A DNA stretch of 64,000 nt from Clostridia bacterium (GTDB lineage: Bacteria > Bacillota > Clostridia > Oscillospirales > Acutalibacteraceae), in NCBI GenBank assembly GCA_017415025.1, contig JAFQJH010000002.1, positions 1-64,000 on the forward strand, written 5' to 3'. Positions 59,846 through 64,000 of this stretch are shown piece by piece; within the stretch, counting starts at the first letter, position 1, and every line of letters begins with the position of its first letter. The notes beneath the pieces are model-generated. The model was not told the DNA's origin. It ran no database searches and saw only the letters and a list, made by a program, of their open reading frames with translations. Made by a program: the position numbers and the translations under genes.

Positions 59846-62800
59846 TCAGCAGCCGCCGAGAGTATCGTTGATACCGAGGAAGCCAAGGATTTTTGCAAAG
59901 AAAGCTGTAATCTTTGCTACAAAATTCTCGAAAAGCTCTGTAACGTTATCAAGGAATCCCTTATCGCCGCCGTCTGTTGTGTCGTCAGAGTTAAGGCTCT
60001 TGCGGATTGCAAAGGAGTCGATAACCTGAGTTTCACCGTCAGCAGGATTAATCTCGTAAGCATCATAATAGAGTGTATCGCCGACAATTCTGATACCCGA
60101 GAAGGTTGAATATTCAGCCTCATAGATTGCCTCTGCTCTCGGGAAGAGCTCATCTGTAAGAGCCGCATCCTTCTGCTTATAAATCTTGACACCTGAACAG
60201 CCTGCGATAGAATAAACCGTACCTGCGGGATTTTCCTTGACGGTATATTCCTTGCCGTTGAAGGTTGTTGTTGAGGTTGTAACGGACTCAACCTTATTGT
60301 CAATCATCGCATCAGTACGAAGATAAACGTGGTCGTGACCCTGGAAAACGATGTCGATATCAAGCTCAGGCATAAGAACTGAAAGCTGCTCTCTCATTGC
60401 GATAACATCATCGTCATCATAGTGTGAGCCGTTGGAATAAACCGCCTTATGTGTTGCAACAAACTTCCACTCGGCATCGCTTGACTGCATATCCTCGATA
60501 AGCCATTCAATCTGCTCGTCGCTGAAGCCTTCATCCTCATTGAGGAGGTTAGCATTAAGAACTGCCGTGTGAGTATTGTTATAATCGAATGAGTAGTAGA
60601 TACCTGTTGTTGTATCCTGCTCGGGTGCACCTGTAATCATACAGTTTGTTACGATTGCGTACTCACCCATATCCTCGTGGTTACCCGACACGGACATAAA
60701 GGGAACATCCATAAAGGTTTCCGAAGAACCGTCAAGAAGCCACTGCCACTGGTTGAAGTTGTTACCGTGGTCAACGTTATCACCCGTGCTGAGGATGTAG
60801 CCTGCATCAGGATAAAGCTCCTTAGCCTTTGCAAGCACCTTTGCAACGCGCTCATACTGAATCTTTGACATTGACTGTGTATCGGTAATGTTGATGAAGG
60901 CAGTCTCGTCACCGCCGTCTTCCATTGTGAATGTGCCTGTTTCGCTCCACCAGCCTCTTGATGCATCGCCGATACGGTAAACGTACTTCTTGCCCTCTTC
61001 AAGACCCGAAACGGTAACGGTATGTCTGTTCATCGGGAATTCGTACTGCATAATTCCGAAGATACCGAAGTCGATACCCGGATATGTGCGGATTGTTCTT
61101 TCAGCATCAGCAGTAACCGTAACACCGTCAGGAACAATATCTGAACCGCTGAAGGACGGAGTTTCCGCATATTCGAGAATTTCAATATCACTTCCCATAA
61201 CCGTTGACTTTGTGTACCAACTGATGTTTCTTGATGTTGAATCTTCGCCGAGCGTTACGGTAACTGCCGTGGGAAGTCTGTAATTCTCTCTTGTAGCCTC
61301 AACGTCAACCTTGCCGTCATAAACGATTGTTGCGTTCATATCATCTGCAAAGTTGTAGTCGAAAACGAAGTCGCGGACAATATTTGCAAGAGAATGTCCG
61401 ATACCCTCGAGGAGAGATGCCGTAATATATTCATCCATAAGGTGCTCAACAATTCCCATAAGAGAGTCCTCATCGACAACACCGAAGACCTTGAGCAAGG
61501 GAACAATTTTATTTGCGATGTTAAGAATACTTGTATCAAAAAGGAACAACGTGTTAAGAGTAACGTTGAGAACCTTACCGATAAGGAAGCCGAATGAACC
61601 GAACGGGAAAAGCTCGTCAATGTTAAGCTCGAGGTCATCGAGAAGCTGATTCTGAAGAAGGTCATTTGCAAGAATGTCAAAGAGAGTATAGAACATCTGA
61701 CTTGCAACATCGCCGTTCTCAACGTTGTTGATAGCATCGAGCATAAACTCGTCTTCACTCGGGTCAAGTGCGCCGTGGTAAGCGTAAAGAACCGTGTTCA
61801 TAACAAGGTCGTCAAGTGTTGACGGCTCTGTCTTGCTTCCGAGACCGTACTCGTCATAGAAAGCATCGTTCGGAAGGTCGGAAACAGGGATCGTGAGAAG
61901 CTTATCAATTGAATTAAGAAGATACTCTGTTGTTGCCTCGGGATCGGTGAAATAGTGCTTTGAAAGCTGTGCATCAATATCCTCGAGAAGGCTCATAACG
62001 TTCTTCATCGTAAGAATACCGATAGGTCCGAGTGTGATGCCCTCACCGATAAGACCGCTGAGGAGTTCCTCCACATCAAGCCCGAAAACAACCTTGAGTG
62101 CTTCGAGAATACCGTACTCCTGAACAACGGGAGCAAGCTCATTTACATAACCGCTGAGGAATTCTCTCGCAAAGCCTGCACAGCCGCCCTCGTCAAAATA
62201 TGTAATCTTGATTGATTCCTCTCTGAACGGCTGTTCAAAGGTGTAGCCGTTTACGGTAACGGGAAGCACACAGTCAACGTCGAAGGTTTCAACGTCAAGC
62301 TCCGTCTTGCCCGTGTTATCCGTTGTCATTTCGAACTCACGGAAGAAGTTCGGGAAAGAGGTTGCGGAGGATACGCTGACCTCTGTAAGAGTTTCGCCGT
62401 TATCTGAAACAAGCTGTGCAATATCATTCATATGAATATGGCCTGTGAAAGCAAAATTCATACCTGCATCAGCAAGAATTTCGGAGATTTCCTGCCAACC
62501 GTCAAGGTTAAAGCCCTTCATAATCTTATACTCGTTGTGGAAATGAGGAACAAGATTGTGGTGGTTGACGCCGAATACTGTTTCACCGTCTGCCTTTGCA
62601 TCCTCGATTTCAGCAAGAACCCAGGCAAGAAATTCCTCTGACATTGCGCCGGATGTATCACCGATATTGGAACCGTCATCTGTCATATCGGAGCTGTACT
62701 TGCCCGTATCCATCATAATGATACGGAAGCCGTCTGCCTTAACTGAATAGGAAAGCATATTACCCTTGCCCGTTGAAGGAACGTAGGTGTGGTATGCAAG

Positions 62801-63349
62801 GTCGTAGCCGAGATTTTCATAAACCTCGAGGAATTCCTCGGGAGTTATCGGTCTTGCACTTTCCTTATATCCGTTCTCATAGGTTTTTGCAACGTCAGGT
62901 CTGTTGATATCGTGGTTACCGCTGATAGCGAGAACCTTGAGACCTGTTTCTTCCTCAAACTGCTCAAGTCTTTCAGCAAGCTTAACGTGGCCGACATATT
63001 CGCCGTCAGCAGTGAGGTCACCCGAGATGATAACATACTCGAGACCGTTTGACTTTGCGTGCGCTTCAAGCGCTGCAAGTGCTGAATTGAGAATACCCTC
63101 GGATTCGTAGGATTCTCTGCCGATTGATCTGCCCATTGCATCCATAAAAGCATCGCAATAGTTGCCTGTGAGCTCCTTCGGATAGTAATGAATGTCTGAA
63201 AGAGCTGCAAAGCTGAGTGTTTTTGTCGGAGCAAAGGCTGCCTTAATTACGTCTGCGGCATTAGCACCGAAGGGTACTGCCGCAAGAAGCATTGCAAGCG
63301 CAAGCACTACCGACAAAAGCTTCTTGGTAAAAAGTGTTGTCTTTTTCAT
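59846..63349 (-). CDS. Large secreted protein with two metallophosphoesterase domains
   Basis: A 1167-residue exported protein. A signal peptide ends near GANAADV (residue 32). The first phosphoesterase domain (about 40-370) has LSDIHYY, ISGDLTADGEY, SGNHDINR, NHHN and TGHIHMND. A helical linker of unknown type follows (about 390-640). Next comes a purple acid phosphatase-like part: a fibronectin-type domain (about 690-800), then TDTQSM, STGDNVDHGN, VSGNHEDMG, ATHKAVYS and FQGHDHVYLR. A short amphipathic end, ENFVAKITAFFAKILGFLGI, closes it. It should release phosphate outside the cell. AAAGGAG precedes the ATG. Confidence 0.85.
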   Translation of the reverse strand: MKKTTLFTKKLLSVVLALAMLLAAVPFGANAADVIKAAFAPTKTLSFAALSDIHYYPKELTGNYCDAFMDAMGRSIGRESYESEGILNSALAALEAHAKSNGLEYVIISGDLTADGEYVGHVKLAERLEQFEEETGLKVLAISGNHDINRPDVAKTYENGYKESARPITPEEFLEVYENLGYDLAYHTYVPSTGKGNMLSYSVKADGFRIIMMDTGKYSSDMTDDGSNIGDTSGAMSEEFLAWVLAEIEDAKADGETVFGVNHHNLVPHFHNEYKIMKGFNLDGWQEISEILADAGMNFAFTGHIHMNDIAQLVSDNGETLTEVSVSSATSFPNFFREFEMTTDNTGKTELDVETFDVDCVLPVTVNGYTFEQPFREESIKITYFDEGGCAGFAREFLSGYVNELAPVVQEYGILEALKVVFGLDVEELLSGLIGEGITLGPIGILTMKNVMSLLEDIDAQLSKHYFTDPEATTEYLLNSIDKLLTIPVSDLPNDAFYDEYGLGSKTEPSTLDDLVMNTVLYAYHGALDPSEDEFMLDAINNVENGDVASQMFYTLFDILANDLLQNQLLDDLELNIDELFPFGSFGFLIGKVLNVTLNTLFLFDTSILNIANKIVPLLKVFGVVDEDSLMGIVEHLMDEYITASLLEGIGHSLANIVRDFVFDYNFADDMNATIVYDGKVDVEATRENYRLPTAVTVTLGEDSTSRNISWYTKSTVMGSDIEILEYAETPSFSGSDIVPDGVTVTADAERTIRTYPGIDFGIFGIMQYEFPMNRHTVTVSGLEEGKKYVYRIGDASRGWWSETGTFTMEDGGDETAFINITDTQSMSKIQYERVAKVLAKAKELYPDAGYILSTGDNVDHGNNFNQWQWLLDGSSETFMDVPFMSVSGNHEDMGEYAIVTNCMITGAPEQDTTTGIYYSFDYNNTHTAVLNANLLNEDEGFSDEQIEWLIEDMQSSDAEWKFVATHKAVYSNGSHYDDDDVIAMREQLSVLMPELDIDIVFQGHDHVYLRTDAMIDNKVESVTTSTTTFNGKEYTVKENPAGTVYSIAGCSGVKIYKQKDAALTDELFPRAEAIYEAEYSTFSGIRIVGDTLYYDAYEINPADGETQVIDSFAIRKSLNSDDTTDGGDKGFLDNVTELFENFVAKITAFFAKILGFLGINDTLGGC

Positions 63350-63361
63350 CTTTTATCTCCT

Positions 63362-64000
63362 TTAAATTAAATCCGTTATACTTTCTCCGCTCTCAATGCC
63401 GAGGTAATCATCGGCGGCGGCAGAATCAATTTCCTCAACATTTCTGAGCTTTTTCTGAATGATGCGGTTTCTGTCCTGCGCCTCGGAGAGCGTTTTGCCC
63501 GCTTCGTCAATCTTCTTTCGTGCCTTATCGAGCACAGTACCGAATTTTTCGTACTGAACCTTGGTAACGGCGAGAAGCTGACGGACTTCGTTGGCTTTTT
63601 CGTTGATTGCAACCGCCTTGAAGCCCATTGAAAGGGTGTTGAGCAGGGCTATAATCGTTGTCGGGCCTGCAATCATAATATTTTCGCGTTGGATTTTATC
63701 AATTATTCCCGAGGACGAGGAGGTTATCTCCGCGTAAAGCCCCTCTGTTGCAAGATACATAATGGCAAAGGGTGTTGTTGCGGGAACGTTGATATATTTT
63801 TTGATTGTCTTCGCTTCCTGAAGAACTCTGTCCTCAAGCGCTTTTCTTGCCGCCGCAAGAGCGACTGCATCGGCATTATCCGCCGCCTCACATACACGCT
63901 TGTAATCCTCCATCGGGAACTTTGAGTCTATCGGAAGGTATGTAAACTTTGAGGAATCGTCACTCGACGGAATTTTAACCGCAAATTCGACAAGATCCCT
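63362..64000 (-). CDS. rmuC: DNA recombination protein RmuC, 5' end missing
   Basis: The C-terminal 212 residues or so of an RmuC-like protein; the gene runs past the window edge. The frame stays open upstream of the Met at 63913 through EFAVKIPSSD and TYLPIDSKFP, the conserved start of the RmuC nuclease-like domain, so that Met is internal. It continues with ATTPFAIMYLATEGLYAEI and a coiled-coil end. RmuC limits recombination at inverted repeats in E. coli; the mechanism is not settled. It ends 13 nt before the large phosphoesterase gene. Confidence 0.88.
   Translation of the reverse strand, partial: RDLVEFAVKIPSSDDSSKFTYLPIDSKFPMEDYKRVCEAADNADAVALAAARKALEDRVLQEAKTIKKYINVPATTPFAIMYLATEGLYAEITSSSSGIIDKIQRENIMIAGPTTIIALLNTLSMGFKAVAINEKANEVRQLLAVTKVQYEKFGTVLDKARKKIDEAGKTLSEAQDRNRIIQKKLRNVEEIDSAAADDYLGIESGESITDLI

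Overview
The window looks like chromosome from an anaerobic, gut-type Clostridia bacterium, probably Oscillospiraceae/Ruminococcaceae. The supporting signs are an RnfCDGEAB ion-pumping ferredoxin:NAD complex, FMN and SAM-I riboswitches, an L27 protein with a Prp-cleaved N-terminal extension, a YmfF/YmfH peptidase pair, a type I dockerin on a secreted repeat protein, BIG2-type surface proteins, an alpha-L-rhamnosidase, and near-consensus sigma-A promoters (TTGACA-17-TATAAT). No respiratory oxygen genes were seen. Genus is inference.

Layout. 1-583: no gene; repeats and a leftward promoter whose gene lies outside. 584-1744: two small leftward genes and a divergent HTH regulator that share an operator region. 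1834-9706 (mostly leftward): phosphoesterase, BIG2 surface protein, DUF3592-like protein, cysteine synthase (rightward), GH78 rhamnosidase and two MgtC paralogues. 9860-11559: small proteins, a DtxR-like regulator and a YjdF-like membrane protein. 11760-17394 (rightward): YmfF/YmfH, Lgt, FolD, PspC-like protein, then rplU-prp-rpmA behind a leader RNA. 17996-23737 (mostly leftward): dockerin LRR protein, EF-Ts, S2 and a class B PBP. 23895-32590: Cys-motif/BIG2 surface protein, then apbE, a NusG-II-like gene, a Gx transporter and rnfCDGEAB. 33344-35117: HAD phosphatase and TrpS. 35839-39029: an iron-sulfur signalling cassette (DRTGG, anti-sigma-type ATPase, [FeFe]-hydrogenase-like protein, DRTGG, PHP). 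39070-40836: TarJ and TarI. 40963-45695: unknown membrane protein, MltG, DUF3267 protein, IMP dehydrogenase. 45902-47616: GGGtGRT protein and NifU-like scaffold. 47832-52664: RlmD, FMN riboswitch with RibU, SAM-I riboswitch with MetK. 52743-57890: a REP-associated transposase, an orphan GreA-C-like protein, a HAD protein and Mfd. 57936-64000 (leftward): ECF sigma with its membrane partner, a very large secreted phosphoesterase, and RmuC cut by the window edge.

The most unusual signals are these. (1) The RAYT-type transposase gene carries two GTAG-plus-hairpin REP-like elements inside its own reading frame, and six more elements of the same design lie between genes. (2) The FMN riboswitch has about 190 nt of extra, well-folded sequence in one arm. 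(3) The hydrogenase-like cassette keeps the H-cluster ligand cysteines but has Ala in place of the proton-relay Cys, which fits a sensor rather than a catalyst. (4) The GGGtGRT/NifU-like pair is an unassigned two-gene unit. The longer gaps between genes are mosaics of short hairpin repeats.

No tRNA, rRNA, CRISPR array, prophage or integrative element was recognised.
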